Shown here one piece after another: positions 44,201 to 54,129 of a stretch of DNA of 64,000 bases. Position 1 is the stretch's first letter, and each line of letters starts with the position of its first letter. The DNA comes from Dokdonella koreensis DS-123. Its GTDB lineage: Bacteria > Pseudomonadota > Gammaproteobacteria > Xanthomonadales > Rhodanobacteraceae. The DNA is taken from positions 1,034,686-1,098,685 of the forward strand of contig NZ_CP015249.1 in assembly GCF_001632775.1 (NCBI RefSeq), in the 5' to 3' direction. The notes below the pieces were generated by a model. It was not told the DNA's origin and made no database searches. It saw nothing but the letters and a program-made list of their open reading frames with translations. The translations under genes and the position numbers were made by a program.

Positions 44201-44778
44201 GGCAGGTCGAAGCGGCCGGCCAGTTCCAGCGCGCCGGCGATGAAATCGTCCTCGCCCGCACGCTGGGTGCGCGTGGCCTCCAGGTAGAGGCGCTCCGGGA
44301 AGGCGTGGCGCAGCTCGGCCAGCGCGTCGGTGGCAGCCTTGTCGTTGCCGGCCAGCAGCAGGCGGCCGACCGCGCTCTCGCGGCCGGCCAGGGCGAACAG
44401 GCCGGCACTCGCCTGTGCCAGCCAGGCCGGCTCGATCAGTGCCAGGTCGCCGTGCCGGCCTTCGGCCCAGGCCCGCGACACGAGGCGCGAGAGATTGAGA
44501 TAGCCGGTCCTGTCGCGGCAGAGCAGGGTGAGGCGCGTCGGCCGCGCGCGATCGGCCGGATCGGCGATCCACACGTCGCTGCCGGCGACCGGCTTGATGC
44601 CGGCGCGCTCGGCCGCCTGCTGGAACTTGACCAGTGCGAACAGGTTGACCTGGTCGGTGATCGCGATCGCCGGCATGCCCAGCGTCGCGCAGGCCTTGAC
44701 CAGGTCGCCGATGCGGACGGTCGAGTCGACCAGCGAGTACTCGCTGTGGACGTGCAGGTGGACGAATCGGGAGGACAT
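41281..44778 (-). CDS. dnaE: DNA polymerase III subunit alpha
   Basis: 1165 aa, full length replicative polymerase. N-terminal PHP domain (VHLHVHSEYSLVDS), then the polymerase palm with catalytic aspartates in PDFDVDFCMDRRDEVIDYV and GPGRGSGAGSLVAYALGIT, the YQEQVMQMAQ and GYGFNKSHAAAYA segments, helix-hairpin-helix (LGAVKGVGRGAVENI), and a C-terminal OB fold. A 1970-codon open frame on the opposite strand over this gene is a GC-rich shadow. Confidence 0.98.
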   Translation of the reverse strand: MSSRFVHLHVHSEYSLVDSTVRIGDLVKACATLGMPAIAITDQVNLFALVKFQQAAERAGIKPVAGSDVWIADPADRARPTRLTLLCRDRTGYLNLSRLVSRAWAEGRHGDLALIEPAWLAQASAGLFALAGRESAVGRLLLAGNDKAATDALAELRHAFPERLYLEATRTQRAGEDDFIAGALELAGRFDLPVVASNDVRFLEHEDFEAHEARVCIHGGRVLADPKRPRDYSAEQYLKAPDAMAALFADLPGAVENTVELARRCNLQLAFGTYYLPAFPVPADETLDSWIRSQARDGLAARLAKQPPAPGFAEADYAQRLEREVDVIVQMGFPGYFLIVADFINWAKDHDIPVGPGRGSGAGSLVAYALGITDLDPLRYGLLFERFLNPERVSMPDFDVDFCMDRRDEVIDYVARKYGRDRVSQIITYGTMAAKAVLRDTGRVLGMPYGQVDRIAKLIPPRPLDLSLEDALGRTEKSRSEPERVVGDFCTQYAEDEEVRELVDLALKLEDLTRNAGKHAGGVVIAPGPLTDFAPLYSEDGGAGVVTQFDKDDVEAIGLVKFDFLGLRTLTIIDWTVKAINRRRAAAGEPALDIMSVPLDDPASYTLFARGDTVAVFQFESRGMQSLLKDAKPDRFEDLIALVSLYRPGPMELIPSFCARKHGRETIDYPDQRVEPILRETYGIMVYQEQVMQMAQIVGHYSLGGADLLRRAMGKKKAEEMAKHRAIFREGAARDGIGEAKADAIFDLMEKFAGYGFNKSHAAAYALVSYQTAWLKTHYAAEFMAAVLSSDMDNTDKVVTFLDEARAIGLTVQPPDVNASAYMFEAADEKTIRYGLGAVKGVGRGAVENIVEARGRGGPYRDLADFCLRVDPQKINKRVFEALILSGSMDALATNRASLMAQLPAAIKAAEQHAHDLERGQGDIFGAAGPAAAAPVEQTEVDDWSLEQKLSGERETLGHYLSGHPTDAWRDLLAKITTCPIGEIAAHYKPPAPGERRGRFNDQPFVLAGAVAGIRKAGDSRAFVEVEDHSGRFTASLWSEVLVQYGALLTRDAILVFEGGLSVDDFSGGYQIRVQRVTTIASACEAQVRVVQVRLNGIGRDFVPRLRSALDPYRGGTTPVRLTVSNAGGQADIELGAQWRVRAGPELQRALLGIDGVLAAQLLLG

Positions 44779-44872
44779 GCGGCTGGCCGGGATCGATCCG
44801 TCAGGGTAGCGATCCGGACAGGGGGCAACAAGCTTGAAATTCGGCCGCCGGCGGCCCGCCGCGGCCGCGGGG

Positions 44873-45466
44873 CTACAGCAGCGCCGGCGCGATCAGCCGG
44901 CGGACCGGCGCGAAGCTGGTGCGATGGATCGCGCACGGCCCCAGGCGCTCCAGGGCCTGGAGGTGCTCCGGCGTGGAGTATCCCTTGTGGCGCGCGAAGC
45001 CGTAGCCGGGGTGTACCGCGTCCCAGGCGCGCATCAGGCGGTCGCGCTCGGTCTTGGCCAGGATCGAGGCCGCGCTGATCGCCGGCTCCAGGGCGTCGCC
45101 GCCGACGATCGCGCGTCCCGGGCAAGGCAGGTCGGCCGGCAGCTGGTTGCCGTCGATCAGCGCCAGGACCGGCCCCGGCGCCAGGGCCGCCAGCGCGCGC
45201 GACATGCCGGCCAGGGTGGCGCGCAGGATGTTGATGCGGTCGATCTCGGCCGTGTCCACGACGCAGACGGCATAGCCGAGCGCGCGCTCGCGAATCAGGA
45301 GCGCGAGGGCCTCGCGCACCGGCTCGGCCAGCGCCTTGGAATCGTCCAGGCCGTCGATCGGGCGATCCGGGTCGAGGATCACCGCGGCGACCACCACCGG
45401 TCCGGCCAGCGGGCCGCGCCCGGCCTCGTCGACACCGGCCGTCAGCAGGAGGGCATTGCGGTTCAT
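44873..45466 (-). CDS. rnhB: Ribonuclease HII
   Basis: 197 aa. N-terminal [15 protein letters not shown] carries the first two acidic catalytic residues; DGN and the [15 protein letters not shown] region follow, and the C-terminal segment [18 protein letters not shown] is typical. Removes misincorporated ribonucleotides and primers. Its start overlaps the stop of the preceding LtaS-like gene (ATGA, 45463-45466), so the two are translationally coupled. In most relatives rnhB follows lpxB directly. Confidence 0.96.
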   Translation of the reverse strand: MNRNALLLTAGVDEAGRGPLAGPVVVAAVILDPDRPIDGLDDSKALAEPVREALALLIRERALGYAVCVVDTAEIDRINILRATLAGMSRALAALAPGPVLALIDGNQLPADLPCPGRAIVGGDALEPAISAASILAKTERDRLMRAWDAVHPGYGFARHKGYSTPEHLQALERLGPCAIHRTSFAPVRRLIAPALL

Positions 45467-47232
45467 TCGTCGCGCAGCACGTTAAGGCGGTTGAAGAGGT
45501 GATCGTGATAGGAGGCCAGAATGCGCGTGTCGGCGCAATCCAGGTAGCGTCCCTTACAGCGCTCGCGCAGCAGCGTATTGGCCTGGTAGAACGGGTTGCG
45601 CGGGATGCCGGCGCTCTCCAGCAGCAGCGAGCCGAGGTAGACGATGTCGGTGATCGGGTAGTCGGCGCGCAGCGGCATCGGGTAGTTGGTCTTGAGCATG
45701 AAGTAGGTGACCAGGCTGCTGTTGGGACCCACGCCCTTGGGCAGCTTCTTCGGGATCACCTGGATCGCGCCGTCGAACGAGGGCTGGTGGTCGCCGAAAT
45801 GCAGCAGCACCGTCGGCTGCTTGCGGCCGAGCAGGTAGCGCTCGAGCTCGGCGAGCATCGCGTCGGACTGGCGCAGCCGTTCCAGGTAGTTGCCGAGGTT
45901 GAGGTTCAGCCATTCGTCGAGCTTGCGCGGCGCGAACCGACCCTCGAACAGCGGCGTGTCGAACGGTGCCGGCAGCAGCGCCAGCGGCGTCATGTGCGGG
46001 CCGTGCTGGTGCAGCGTCAGCATGAACACGAACAGCGGCCGGTCCGGATGGTCGAGCCGCTCCTGCGCGTAGATCTGGCGGAACACCGCCAGCAGGTCGG
46101 CATCGGTGCTCTCCCAGCCCAGGCCATAGTCGCTGCCGTCGTGGAAGGCGTCGAAGCCGTACAGCGCATAGGCGTTGCGGGCGTTGAGGAAATCGCCGGT
46201 GACCGGGTAGATCGCCACCGTCCGGTAGCCGGCGGCCTCGAATGCGCGCGGCAGCGTGAAGGCGACGCGCGGCGCCAGGTTGTACGGCGCATAGAGGCCG
46301 GCGTTGCCGAACAGCTTGTCGGCCAGGCCGGTCAGGAACGCGAATTCGCTGGTCCAGGTGCCGCCGCCGAAGGTGTGCACGTTGAGCAGGCCGCCGGCGC
46401 GGGTCTGCCGGTCGCGCTCGAACATCGGGTAGCGGCAGACCGGCAGCGAGCACATGCGCAGCAGGCGCGGGTCGAAGGTGCTTTCCTCCAGGATCGCGAC
46501 GACGTCGGGCTTCTGCGGCGGCGCGCGCAGCGGGCGGTCGAGCCGCCAGTCGATGCTGCGGTCGACCCCGGCCGGGATCGCCGGCTCGGCGATCTGGGTG
46601 TCGTTGAACGAGGTGAAGAAGTTGGTGATGAAGCTGCGATCGTTGATCGTCACCCACATCGGCTTGTTGAAGGCCGGCCGGAACGGCCCGGTCGGCGCGA
46701 GGCAGGCCGCGAACAGCACCAGGGCGGCCAGCGTGCCGGCGCCGCGCGCCGTCCGGCGCACGCCCGGTGCGCGGTCGGGCATCAGGCCGTCGCGCTCGGC
46801 GAAAAACGCCAGCAGCGGCAGGATCGGCAGCGCCAGCGCCGCGGCGACCGCTGCGGTCAGCAGCAGCGGATAGCGGCTGACGACCTCGATCGTCTCGCGG
46901 TTGACGAAGTACTTGAGATCCGGCGCCAGCAGCGGCGTCGTCAGGTAGGCGAACTTCAGCGTGCCGGCCAGCGCGATCGCGCCGAACACCAGGCCGGCCA
47001 GCAGCAGCGAGAACGCCACGCGTCCGGTCGCCAGCAGCAGGGCGGCCGTGGTCGTCAGCAGCAGGCACGACGCGAAGACCTTGTCGGCGAGGCCGTTCTC
47101 GGTGAGGGGACCGAAGATCAGCGCGGCGCCGAACACCGACAGGGCGAGGAAGCGCCATATCCACGGTCGGCGCCGGCCCGGCGCGGTTGGCAGCATGCCT
47201 GTCTTGAAAGGGTAACGAAGACCGGCGCGCAT
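45463..47232 (-). CDS. LTA synthase-like membrane sulfatase-fold phosphotransferase
   Basis: About 589 aa from ATG 47232 (ATG 47196 is equally possible; neither has a strong ribosome site). Roughly five N-terminal helices are followed by a periplasmic sulfatase/LtaS-type domain: nucleophile threonine in [16 protein letters not shown], metal region HQHGPHMTP, and [10 protein letters not shown]. In Gram-negatives such proteins are phosphoglycerol or phosphoethanolamine transferases acting on glucans or lipid A-type acceptors. It is inserted between lpxB and rnhB, so a lipid A or envelope role is plausible. No partner enzyme is nearby. Confidence 0.8.
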   Translation of the reverse strand: MRAGLRYPFKTGMLPTAPGRRRPWIWRFLALSVFGAALIFGPLTENGLADKVFASCLLLTTTAALLLATGRVAFSLLLAGLVFGAIALAGTLKFAYLTTPLLAPDLKYFVNRETIEVVSRYPLLLTAAVAAALALPILPLLAFFAERDGLMPDRAPGVRRTARGAGTLAALVLFAACLAPTGPFRPAFNKPMWVTINDRSFITNFFTSFNDTQIAEPAIPAGVDRSIDWRLDRPLRAPPQKPDVVAILEESTFDPRLLRMCSLPVCRYPMFERDRQTRAGGLLNVHTFGGGTWTSEFAFLTGLADKLFGNAGLYAPYNLAPRVAFTLPRAFEAAGYRTVAIYPVTGDFLNARNAYALYGFDAFHDGSDYGLGWESTDADLLAVFRQIYAQERLDHPDRPLFVFMLTLHQHGPHMTPLALLPAPFDTPLFEGRFAPRKLDEWLNLNLGNYLERLRQSDAMLAELERYLLGRKQPTVLLHFGDHQPSFDGAIQVIPKKLPKGVGPNSSLVTYFMLKTNYPMPLRADYPITDIVYLGSLLLESAGIPRNPFYQANTLLRERCKGRYLDCADTRILASYHDHLFNRLNVLRDE

Positions 47233-47326
47233 CCTGCGGCGGCGGCGGTGCGCCGTCAATGCGCATTGCGGCAGTCGCGGCGGGCGCCGCGGCAGCGGGC
47301 GGCGGGGATCGCCGCGAAGAACGGCC

Positions 47327-47597
47327 CTAGGGCGTGTCATCAATCCCCCGGCAGGTCGCGTTGGCCCTGGAAAGTCGTCAGGGGGTGTTGTGTGGCGCCG
47401 CGCCTGACTGGCCGTCAGGTCAAGCCGCGCAACGCACGCTGGCGGCTTTCCAGGGCCAACCCGTAGGGCCGCTCTTGCGTGCGCCCGGGACTGCGTCATC
47501 GCTCGGGCGTGGACCGACGTCCACTTCCTCCCTCTTCCTTGTCACGGACGCACGCAAGAACGGCGCGGCCTACCGAGGGATTGATGAAACGCCCTAG
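47327..47597. mobile_element. MITE-like element with terminal inverted repeats, abutting lpxB
   Basis: 271 bp, no coding capacity. The ends are 20-bp inverted repeats with one mismatch: CTAGGGCGTGTCATCAATCC at 47327-47346 and, inverted, CTAGGGCGTTTCATCAATCC at 47578-47597. Inside are three more dyads: GTTGGCCCTGGAAAG (47360-47374 with 47446-47460), TCTTGCGTGCG (47473-47483 with 47549-47559), and GTGGAC-cgac-GTCCAC (47509-47524). CTAG at both edges may be the target duplication. The right end supplies the TAG stop of lpxB. No transposase, so non-autonomous or decayed. Confidence 0.72.
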
Positions 47598-48766
47598 CCG
47601 GGTAGCAGCTCCGCGATCGCCGCCGCCGCATCCTGCCCCGGCTCGCCGGCCAGCGAGCGGTGGATGCGCCGGTACTCGTCCAGCAGTCCGGCCGGCAGGC
47701 CGGGCTGCTTCAGCCACGGCAGCAGCGAGGCCGCCAGGGCCTCGGGCGTGCAGTCCTCCTGCATCAGCTCCGGGACGAGGTCGCGGCCGGCCAGGTGGTT
47801 CGGCAGCGAATAGCGGTCCACCTTGAGCAGGCCCAGGCCCTTGACGAGGCGGTACGTCCACGGCGACAGGCGGTAGGCCACCGTCATCGGCCGCTTGGCC
47901 AGCAGCGCTTCCAGGGCCGCCGTGCCGGACGCGAGCAGGACCGCGTCGCCGGCGATCATCGCCGCATGCGCCTGGCCGTCGACCACGGTCAGCGCCGCCC
48001 CGCCGGGCGGCCGGGCCGCCGCGATCGTTTCGAACAGGGCGCGGCAGGCCGCATTGGCCATCGGCGCGACGACCTGCAGGCGCGGCAGCTGGCGTGCCAG
48101 CAGGTCCGCGGCGGCGAGGAAGTCGGCGCCGAGCCGGCGGATCTCGCCGAGCCGGCTGCCCGGCAGCAGGGCCAGCACCGGCACGTCGGGCGCAAGGCCC
48201 AGGTCGCGCCGTGCGGCAGCCTGGTCCGGCACCAGCGGGAACGCCGCCGCCAGCGGGTGGCCGACGAACCGCGCCTCCACGCCGTGCCGGGCATAGATCG
48301 CCGGTTCCATCGGGAACAGGCACAACACGCGATCGGCGCTGCGGCCGATACGCTCGGCGCGCTTCTCGCGCCAGGCCCAGATCGACGGGCTGACATAGTG
48401 GACGGTGCGGATGCCGGCCTGCTTGAGCCGGCGTTCCAGGCCGAGATTGAAGTCCGGCGCATCGATGCCGATGAAGACGTCCGGGCGCAGGTCCAGCGTG
48501 CGCCGCAGGGTATCCCGGCGAACCGCCAGCAGCTCGGGAAGATGGCGCAGCACCTCGAACAGGCCCATCACCGCCAGCGTCTCGGCGGCGTGCCAGGCGT
48601 CCAGGCCGGCGGCGACCATGCGGGGGCCGCCGATGCCGGCGAAGCGGGCGTCGGGATAGCGCCGGCGCAGGCCGGCGATCAGGTCGGCACCGAGCAGGTC
48701 GCCGGACGCCTCGCCGGCGACGAGGACGAAGCGAGGAGGCGCGATCGAGGCGGCGGCCTGCTGCAC
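47594..48766 (-). CDS. lpxB: Lipid-A-disaccharide synthase
   Basis: 390 aa. GT19 signatures: GEASGDLLGADLIAGL near the N-terminus, FIGIDAPDFNLGLERRLK, HYVSPSIWAWREKRAERI, LLPGSRLGEIRRL. Joins UDP-2,3-diacylglucosamine and lipid X to the lipid A disaccharide. Fourteen bp after lpxA. Its stop codon (revcomp of 47594-47596) lies inside the terminal repeat of the MITE-like element, so the last residues or stop may have been altered by insertion; the length is still normal. Confidence 0.96.
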   Translation of the reverse strand: MQQAAASIAPPRFVLVAGEASGDLLGADLIAGLRRRYPDARFAGIGGPRMVAAGLDAWHAAETLAVMGLFEVLRHLPELLAVRRDTLRRTLDLRPDVFIGIDAPDFNLGLERRLKQAGIRTVHYVSPSIWAWREKRAERIGRSADRVLCLFPMEPAIYARHGVEARFVGHPLAAAFPLVPDQAAARRDLGLAPDVPVLALLPGSRLGEIRRLGADFLAAADLLARQLPRLQVVAPMANAACRALFETIAAARPPGGAALTVVDGQAHAAMIAGDAVLLASGTAALEALLAKRPMTVAYRLSPWTYRLVKGLGLLKVDRYSLPNHLAGRDLVPELMQEDCTPEALAASLLPWLKQPGLPAGLLDEYRRIHRSLAGEPGQDAAAAIAELLPG

Positions 48767-48780
48767 GGCGAGCGATCCGC

Positions 48781-49551
48781 TCAGCGCGCCAGGCCGCGCT
48801 CGCTGGCGTCGATGAAGGCCAGCAGCGCGGCCACGTCCTCGCTGTCGCGCGCCTGCTCGGCCAGCTGCGTGCGCGCCTCGGCCAGCGGCGTGCCGGCGAC
48901 GTAGAGCGTGCGGTAGGCGCGCTTGATCCGGCTGATGCGGTCGGCGGTGAAGCCGCGCCGCTTGAGGCCCTCGGCGTTGATGCCGCGCGGACGCCCGTAG
49001 TCGTCGGCCATCATGACGAACGGCGGGACGTCGCCGTTGACGAGGCAGCCCATGCCGACGAATGCGTGGGCGCCGATCCGGCAGAACTGGTGGACGCCGG
49101 CGAAGCCCGACAGGATCACGTGGTCGCCGATCGTCACGTGGCCGGCCAGCGTGGCGTTGTTGGAGAACACCACGTGGTTGCCGATCGTGCAGTCGTGCGC
49201 GATGTGCGAATAGGCCAGGATCCAGTTGTCGTTGCCCAGCCGCGTCGTGCCGCCGCCCTCGCCGGTGCCCCGGTTGATCGTGACGAACTCGCGGATGTGG
49301 TTGCGGTCGCCGATCTCGAGCCAGGTCGTCTCGCCGTGGAACTTCTTGTCCTGCGGATCGGCGCCGACCGAGGCGAACTGGTAGAAGCGGTTGTCGCGGC
49401 CGATCCGCGTGCCGGCGTCGATCACCACGTGCGGACCGACCCAGGTGCCGTCCCCGATGACGACACCGCTGCCGATGACACTGAAGGCGCCGATGCTGAC
49501 GCCTTCGCCGAGCACCGCGGTCGGGTCGATCTGCGCGGTGGGATGGATCAT
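48781..49551 (-). CDS. lpxA: UDP-N-acetylglucosamine acyltransferase
   Basis: 256 aa from ATG 49551. Left-handed beta-helix built from hexapeptide repeats ([20 protein letters not shown] onwards) with the catalytic histidine region [25 protein letters not shown]. First acylation step of lipid A. The start overlaps the fabZ stop (ATGA, 49548-49551). The longer frame to 49620 lies inside fabZ and is not used. Confidence 0.97.
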   Translation of the reverse strand: MIHPTAQIDPTAVLGEGVSIGAFSVIGSGVVIGDGTWVGPHVVIDAGTRIGRDNRFYQFASVGADPQDKKFHGETTWLEIGDRNHIREFVTINRGTGEGGGTTRLGNDNWILAYSHIAHDCTIGNHVVFSNNATLAGHVTIGDHVILSGFAGVHQFCRIGAHAFVGMGCLVNGDVPPFVMMADDYGRPRGINAEGLKRRGFTADRISRIKRAYRTLYVAGTPLAEARTQLAEQARDSEDVAALLAFIDASERGLAR

Positions 49552-50030
49552 CGGCTGGTACGCTCGGCGCAGAGCAGTTCGGCCTCGGCCACGAGCTTGC
49601 CGTCGACCAGCGCCTCGCACCAGTACTTGCCCATGCCGCGCATCAGGCGCTTCTGCTCGACCTGGAAGATCAACTGGTCGCCCGGGCCGACGATGCGGCT
49701 GAACCGCGCCTGGTCCACGCGCACCAGGTAGAACAGCTTCGGCTGGGTCGGGTCGTGCTTGATCGACAGGTGCACCAGCAGGCCCGAGGTCTGGGCCATG
49801 GCCTCGATCATCAGCACGCCCGGCATGACCGGATGGCCCGGGAAGTGGCCCTGGAAGAACGGCTCGTTGATCGTGACGTTCTTCATCGCCGTGATCTTCT
49901 TGCTCGGCGTGTAGTCGAGGATCCGGTCGACCAGCAGGAACGGGTAGCGGTGCGGCAGGATCTCGGCGATCCGTTCCACGCCGATCGGCAGGGGTTCCAG
50001 TTCCACGGCCGTGTCAACAGCATGATTCAT
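49548..50030 (-). CDS. fabZ: 3-hydroxyacyl-ACP dehydratase FabZ
   Basis: 160 aa hot-dog-fold dehydratase. Active-site motifs [11 protein letters not shown] and [19 protein letters not shown]. It draws 3-hydroxyacyl-ACP towards fatty acids, competing with LpxA/LpxD for the same substrate, hence the conserved lpxD-fabZ-lpxA order. ATGA overlaps on both sides (50027-50030 and 49548-49551). The ATG at 50030 is preceded by a GGGGGAG run reading out of lpxD. Confidence 0.97.
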   Translation of the reverse strand: MNHAVDTAVELEPLPIGVERIAEILPHRYPFLLVDRILDYTPSKKITAMKNVTINEPFFQGHFPGHPVMPGVLMIEAMAQTSGLLVHLSIKHDPTQPKLFYLVRVDQARFSRIVGPGDQLIFQVEQKRLMRGMGKYWCEALVDGKLVAEAELLCAERTSR

Positions 50031-51052
50031 CGGGGGGAGTCCTTGTTTGCGAGCTGGGCGACGCGCCTTGCGAGCTCGTCCAGGTGTTTGAAGCGGGCCG
50101 CGTTGCGGCGCCACAGGCGGTTTTCCTGGATCGGCGTGCCGGACGAGTACTCGCCGGGCTCGCGGATCGAATGGGTGACCAGGCTGCGGGCGGTGATCGT
50201 GACCTTGTCGGCGACTTCGAGGTGGCCGAGTATGCCAGCGCCGCCTCCGATGAGGCAGTAGCGGCCGATCCGCGCGCTGCCGGCGACGGCCGCGCAGCCG
50301 GCCAGCGCGCTGTGCGCGCCGATGTGGACGTTGTGGGCGACCTGGATCTGGTTGTCCAGGCGCACGTCCTCTTCCAGCACCGTGTCCTCGATCGCGCCGC
50401 GATCGATCGTGGTGTTGGCGCCGATCTCGCAGTCGTCGCCGATGCGCACGCCGCCGAGCTGGGGCACCTTGAGCCAATGGTCGCGCTCGAAGGCGAGGCC
50501 GAAGCCGTCCGCGCCGATGACCGCGCCGGGATGGACCAGCACGCGCCGGCCCAGCGTGACGCGCAGCACCAGCGTGACCCGCGCCACCAGGTGCGACCCG
50601 GCGCCGACCCGGCAGTCCGGGCCGATCACGCAATGCGGTCCCACGACCGCGCCTTCGTCGATCACCGCGCCGGCCTGGACGACGCAGAACGGGCCCACCG
50701 AGGCTCCGTTTGCGACGACGGCATCGGGCGAGACCACCGCGCTCGGATGCACGCCGGGCTCGGCCGCGGGAACGTGGTCGAACAGCGCCGCGATCCGGGC
50801 ATAGGCCACGTACGGATCGGCCGCGATCAGCGCGGCGGTCGGGCAGTCGGCCGCATCGGCGGCGCGCAGGATCACCGCCGTCGCGGCGGTGGTCGCCAGC
50901 TGGCCCTTGTACTGGGCGGAGGCGAGGAAGCTCAGCTGCCCCGGGGTGGCCGAGCCAAGCGTGCCGACGCCGCGGACGACCGCCTCGCCACTGCCCTGCA
51001 GAACCAGCCCGAACCGTTCCGCCAGCTCGCCGAGCGATACCGCCGGGCTCAT
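50027..51052 (-). CDS. lpxD: UDP-3-O-(3-hydroxyacyl)glucosamine N-acyltransferase
   Basis: 341 aa from ATG 51052. N-terminal uridine-binding domain ([21 protein letters not shown]), then hexapeptide-repeat beta-helix including [40 protein letters not shown] and the catalytic His region QVAHNVHIG. Third acylation step of lipid A. Overlaps the skp stop and the fabZ start by 4 bp each. Confidence 0.97.
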   Translation of the reverse strand: MSPAVSLGELAERFGLVLQGSGEAVVRGVGTLGSATPGQLSFLASAQYKGQLATTAATAVILRAADAADCPTAALIAADPYVAYARIAALFDHVPAAEPGVHPSAVVSPDAVVANGASVGPFCVVQAGAVIDEGAVVGPHCVIGPDCRVGAGSHLVARVTLVLRVTLGRRVLVHPGAVIGADGFGLAFERDHWLKVPQLGGVRIGDDCEIGANTTIDRGAIEDTVLEEDVRLDNQIQVAHNVHIGAHSALAGCAAVAGSARIGRYCLIGGGAGILGHLEVADKVTITARSLVTHSIREPGEYSSGTPIQENRLWRRNAARFKHLDELARRVAQLANKDSPR

Positions 51053-51600
51053 CGCCCGCCCTCGCGGGTCTGGTATTGGCGCCGCAGGCGTTCGAGCACG
51101 CGATCGGTCACGTCGATGCGCGGGCTGGCGTACACGACCGGGCTGCTGACGATCAGGTCGTAGCCCTCGCTGCGCGCGAACTCGACGATCGTGTTCTCGA
51201 TCTCGCGCCAGTTGCGGTCGGTTTCCTGGTCGGTACGGGTCTTGAGCTCGTTGCGCAGGTTGTCGCGGCTGCGGCGGATCAGCCGCTCGAGCGCGTCGAT
51301 CTCGCGCTGCAGGGTCTCGGCCGCATCGAGGGTGAGGATCGGTGCATCGCGGTTCTGGCGCGATCGCAGCTCCTCGAGGCGCGTCTCGTCGGTGCGCAGC
51401 GCGGTATCGCGCTGGGCGAACTCGCGCTCGAGCTTCTCGCGCGCGGCCAGGGTCTGGGGCATGTTGTCGATCAGTCGCTTCGTGTCCAGGTAGCCGATCC
51501 GCGTCGGGGCCGGCACCTGGGCGTGGACGGTGGCGGCCCACAGCGCGAGGGCGGCCAGCAGCGCATGCACCGGAAGGTACCGTTTCGCGCGCTGCCTCAC
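51049..51600 (-). CDS. skp: Periplasmic chaperone Skp/OmpH
   Basis: 183 aa starting at GTG 51600, after a GGGGGGAA ribosome site. Signal peptide ([14 protein letters not shown], cleaved near residue 27), then [15 protein letters not shown] and a long charged coiled coil (residues about 50-140), ending in the [18 protein letters not shown] strand-helix. Holds unfolded outer membrane proteins for BamA, its upstream neighbour. Confidence 0.93.
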   Translation of the reverse strand: MRQRAKRYLPVHALLAALALWAATVHAQVPAPTRIGYLDTKRLIDNMPQTLAAREKLEREFAQRDTALRTDETRLEELRSRQNRDAPILTLDAAETLQREIDALERLIRRSRDNLRNELKTRTDQETDRNWREIENTIVEFARSEGYDLIVSSPVVYASPRIDVTDRVLERLRRQYQTREGGR

Positions 51601-51656
51601 TGCCGTTCCCCCCGGTCAAGTCATTGCAGGACGGGCACTCCCGCGCCCGGCGTAGA

Positions 51657-54050
51657 TCAGAACATGGTACCGAAGGTGAACTGGATGGTCTCGGTCTGGT
51701 CGCCGTCCTTCTTGCGCAGGGGCCGCGCGAGATTGATGACGATCGGGCCGACCGGCGCCTGCCAGCGGAACGACAGGCCGGTCGAGGCGCGCATTTCGCT
51801 GGCCGAGAACGCGTCGTAGTTCTGGAACACGTTGCCGACATCGAGGAACCAGGAAAGACGGGTGGTCTCGCTGCTCTCCTTCATGAAGGGCGTCGGGAAG
51901 ATGATCTCGACCGAGCCGACGGTCTTGAACGCGCCACCGATCGGCTGGCGGCAGTACCGGCTCGGCCGCGACGTCCCGCCGACCGGGCCGATCTGGTTGC
52001 CGGTACAGCCGGGGTAGAGCTCCCACGGGCCGAGCGTGTTGTCGCGGAAGCCGCGCACGTCGGCCACGCCGCCGGCGTAGAAGTTCTCGTAGAACGGCAG
52101 GCCGCCGATGTCCATGTAGCGCGGATCGTCGATCGGCAGCACGCTCTTGGGGTCGCGGTAGGTGTCGCCGTAGCCCAGGCTCAGGTTGCCGAAGAACGTC
52201 AGCTTGTCGGTGATCGGGAAGTACTGGCCGTACTTGTAGAACAGCTTGTAGTACTCGACCGTGGAGCCGGGCAGGACGATGTTCAGCGACACCTGGTGGA
52301 TCGAGCCGCGGGTCGGGTTCCAGTAGCGGTTGCGCGTGTCGTGCACCCACGACAGCTGCGTGTCCCAGTTGTGCAGCGTACGGTTGCCGAGGTTGTGCAG
52401 GTAGTTGACGATGCGGTCCGGCGTGATGCCGCCGTAGGTCGTGATGCTGGTCTTGCTGAGGCCGATCTGCGCGTTGATCGTGTCGGTCTCGCTGATCGGG
52501 ATGCCCAGGTAGGTGCTGAACGCGTCGCGGTTGGTCAGGTACGAGGCGAGGTTGGCCTCGCCCTGGTCCATTTCGCTGTGCGAGACGTTGTAGCCCAGGC
52601 CCAGGCCGTCGTCGTTGAGGTACGGCTCGAAGTAGGACACCTCGTAGCGCTTGTAGTACGAGCTCTGCTGCGCGGTCACGCCGATCCGGTTGCCGGTGCC
52701 GAACAGGTTGTTCTCCGACACCGACACGCTGCCGATGATGCCCTGCAGCTGCGAGTAGCCCAGGCCGAAGTTCAGCGAGCCGGAGGACATTTCCTCCACC
52801 GCGACCTGCACGTCGATCTGGTCCTCGCTGCCGGGGACGCTCGGCGTCTCGATCGTGACCGCCTTGAAGAAGCCCAGCCGCTGCAGGCGGATCTTCGAGC
52901 GGTCGATCGCCGCCTGCGAGTACCACGAACCTTCCAGCTGGCGCATTTCGCGGCGCAGCACCGGGTCCTCGGTGCGGGTGTTGCCCTTGAACGTGATGCG
53001 GCGCACGTAGACGCGCTTGCCGGGATTGATCAGGAACGTCAGGCCCACCTCGCGGCTGTCCTTGTGGACGTCCGGCAGCGGGACGACCTCGGCGAAGGCG
53101 TAGCCGATGTTGGCGAGCACCGCGGTCATCGCGTCGGAGGACTGCTCGACCTTGCGGCGCGAGAACGTCTCGCCGACGCTGATCGCCAGCAGCTTGCGCA
53201 GGTCCTCCTCGTTGAGCACGAGGTTGCCGGTGATCTTGATGTCGTTGACGGTGTAGATCTCGCCCTCGCGGATGTTCGCCGTGACGTACATGCGGCGCTT
53301 GTCGGGGCTGATCGAGACCTGGGTGGAGTCCACGTTGAAATCGACGTAGCCGCGGTCCAGGTAGTAGGACGCGAGCTTCTCCAGGTCGCCGGACATCTTC
53401 TCGCGGGAGTACTGGTCGTTGCGCGAGTACCACGAGGTCCAGTTGGTCGTGTTCGACTCGAACTCGTCCTTGATGGTCCGGTCGGGGAAGGTCTTGTTGC
53501 CGACGATGTTGATGTGCTTGATCTTGGCCGGCTTGCCTTCGGCGATGTTGATCGCGATCTCGATGCGGTTGCGGTCGAGATTGACCGTGGCGGTCTTGAT
53601 CGAGACGTTGTACTTGCCGCGGTTGTAGTACTGGCGGGTCAGCTCCGCCTGGACTTCGTCGAGCTTGAGCCGGTCGAAGGTCTCGCCCTCGACCAGGCCG
53701 ATGCCCTTCAGGCCGGTGCGCAGGTCGTCTTCCTTGAGGTCCTTGTTGCCGCGGATCGCGATCTTGGAGATCTGCGGGCGCTCGCGGACCGCCACGACCA
53801 GGATGTCACCCTGGCGTGAGAGCTGGACGTCGTTGAAGAAGCCGGTCTTGTAGAGCGCCCGGATCGCCTGCTCGGCGCGCTCGGCGGTCATCGAGTCGCC
53901 TTTCTCGACCGGCAGGTAGGTGAAGACCGTACCGGCGGCGATGCGCGACAGGCCGTCGATACGGATGTCGGACACCGTGAACGCGTCGAAGGCCAGTGCG
54001 TCCTGACTGGACAGCCAGGCAAACAGGATCAGGGCAGCTATACGCTTCAT
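51657..54050 (-). CDS. bamA: Outer membrane assembly factor BamA
   Basis: 797 aa from ATG 54050, after GGAAGTGACG. Signal peptide to about residue 20 (DALA-FDAF), five POTRA domains (about 22-420), and a 16-strand barrel. The conserved loop-6 motif is [11 protein letters not shown]; the loop then has a cysteine pair (PGCTGNQIG...SRYCRQ) that could form a disulfide. Terminal strand ends in QFTFGTMF with the C-terminal aromatic recognition residue. Essential. Confidence 0.97.
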   Translation of the reverse strand: MKRIAALILFAWLSSQDALAFDAFTVSDIRIDGLSRIAAGTVFTYLPVEKGDSMTAERAEQAIRALYKTGFFNDVQLSRQGDILVVAVRERPQISKIAIRGNKDLKEDDLRTGLKGIGLVEGETFDRLKLDEVQAELTRQYYNRGKYNVSIKTATVNLDRNRIEIAINIAEGKPAKIKHINIVGNKTFPDRTIKDEFESNTTNWTSWYSRNDQYSREKMSGDLEKLASYYLDRGYVDFNVDSTQVSISPDKRRMYVTANIREGEIYTVNDIKITGNLVLNEEDLRKLLAISVGETFSRRKVEQSSDAMTAVLANIGYAFAEVVPLPDVHKDSREVGLTFLINPGKRVYVRRITFKGNTRTEDPVLRREMRQLEGSWYSQAAIDRSKIRLQRLGFFKAVTIETPSVPGSEDQIDVQVAVEEMSSGSLNFGLGYSQLQGIIGSVSVSENNLFGTGNRIGVTAQQSSYYKRYEVSYFEPYLNDDGLGLGYNVSHSEMDQGEANLASYLTNRDAFSTYLGIPISETDTINAQIGLSKTSITTYGGITPDRIVNYLHNLGNRTLHNWDTQLSWVHDTRNRYWNPTRGSIHQVSLNIVLPGSTVEYYKLFYKYGQYFPITDKLTFFGNLSLGYGDTYRDPKSVLPIDDPRYMDIGGLPFYENFYAGGVADVRGFRDNTLGPWELYPGCTGNQIGPVGGTSRPSRYCRQPIGGAFKTVGSVEIIFPTPFMKESSETTRLSWFLDVGNVFQNYDAFSASEMRASTGLSFRWQAPVGPIVINLARPLRKKDGDQTETIQFTFGTMF

Positions 54051-54129
54051 CGTCACTTCCGTAGAGGCACGCTCGGACCCGTGGCGGGCGCGAGCCACGG
54101 GCTTGTCGTTATCGGGCAACTCCCCCGGC

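Noticed and set aside
39166-45078. A nearly 2000-codon open frame on the plus strand opposite accA, dnaE and rnhB
   Set aside because: Shadow of high-GC coding on the other strand; composition is Arg/Gly/Gln-rich without domains, while the minus strand encodes unmistakable essential genes.
47233-47593. An N-terminal extension of the LtaS-like protein reaching 47499
   Set aside because: It would be translated from the MITE-like element and is Arg/Pro-rich; starts at 47232 or 47196 lead directly into the membrane domain.
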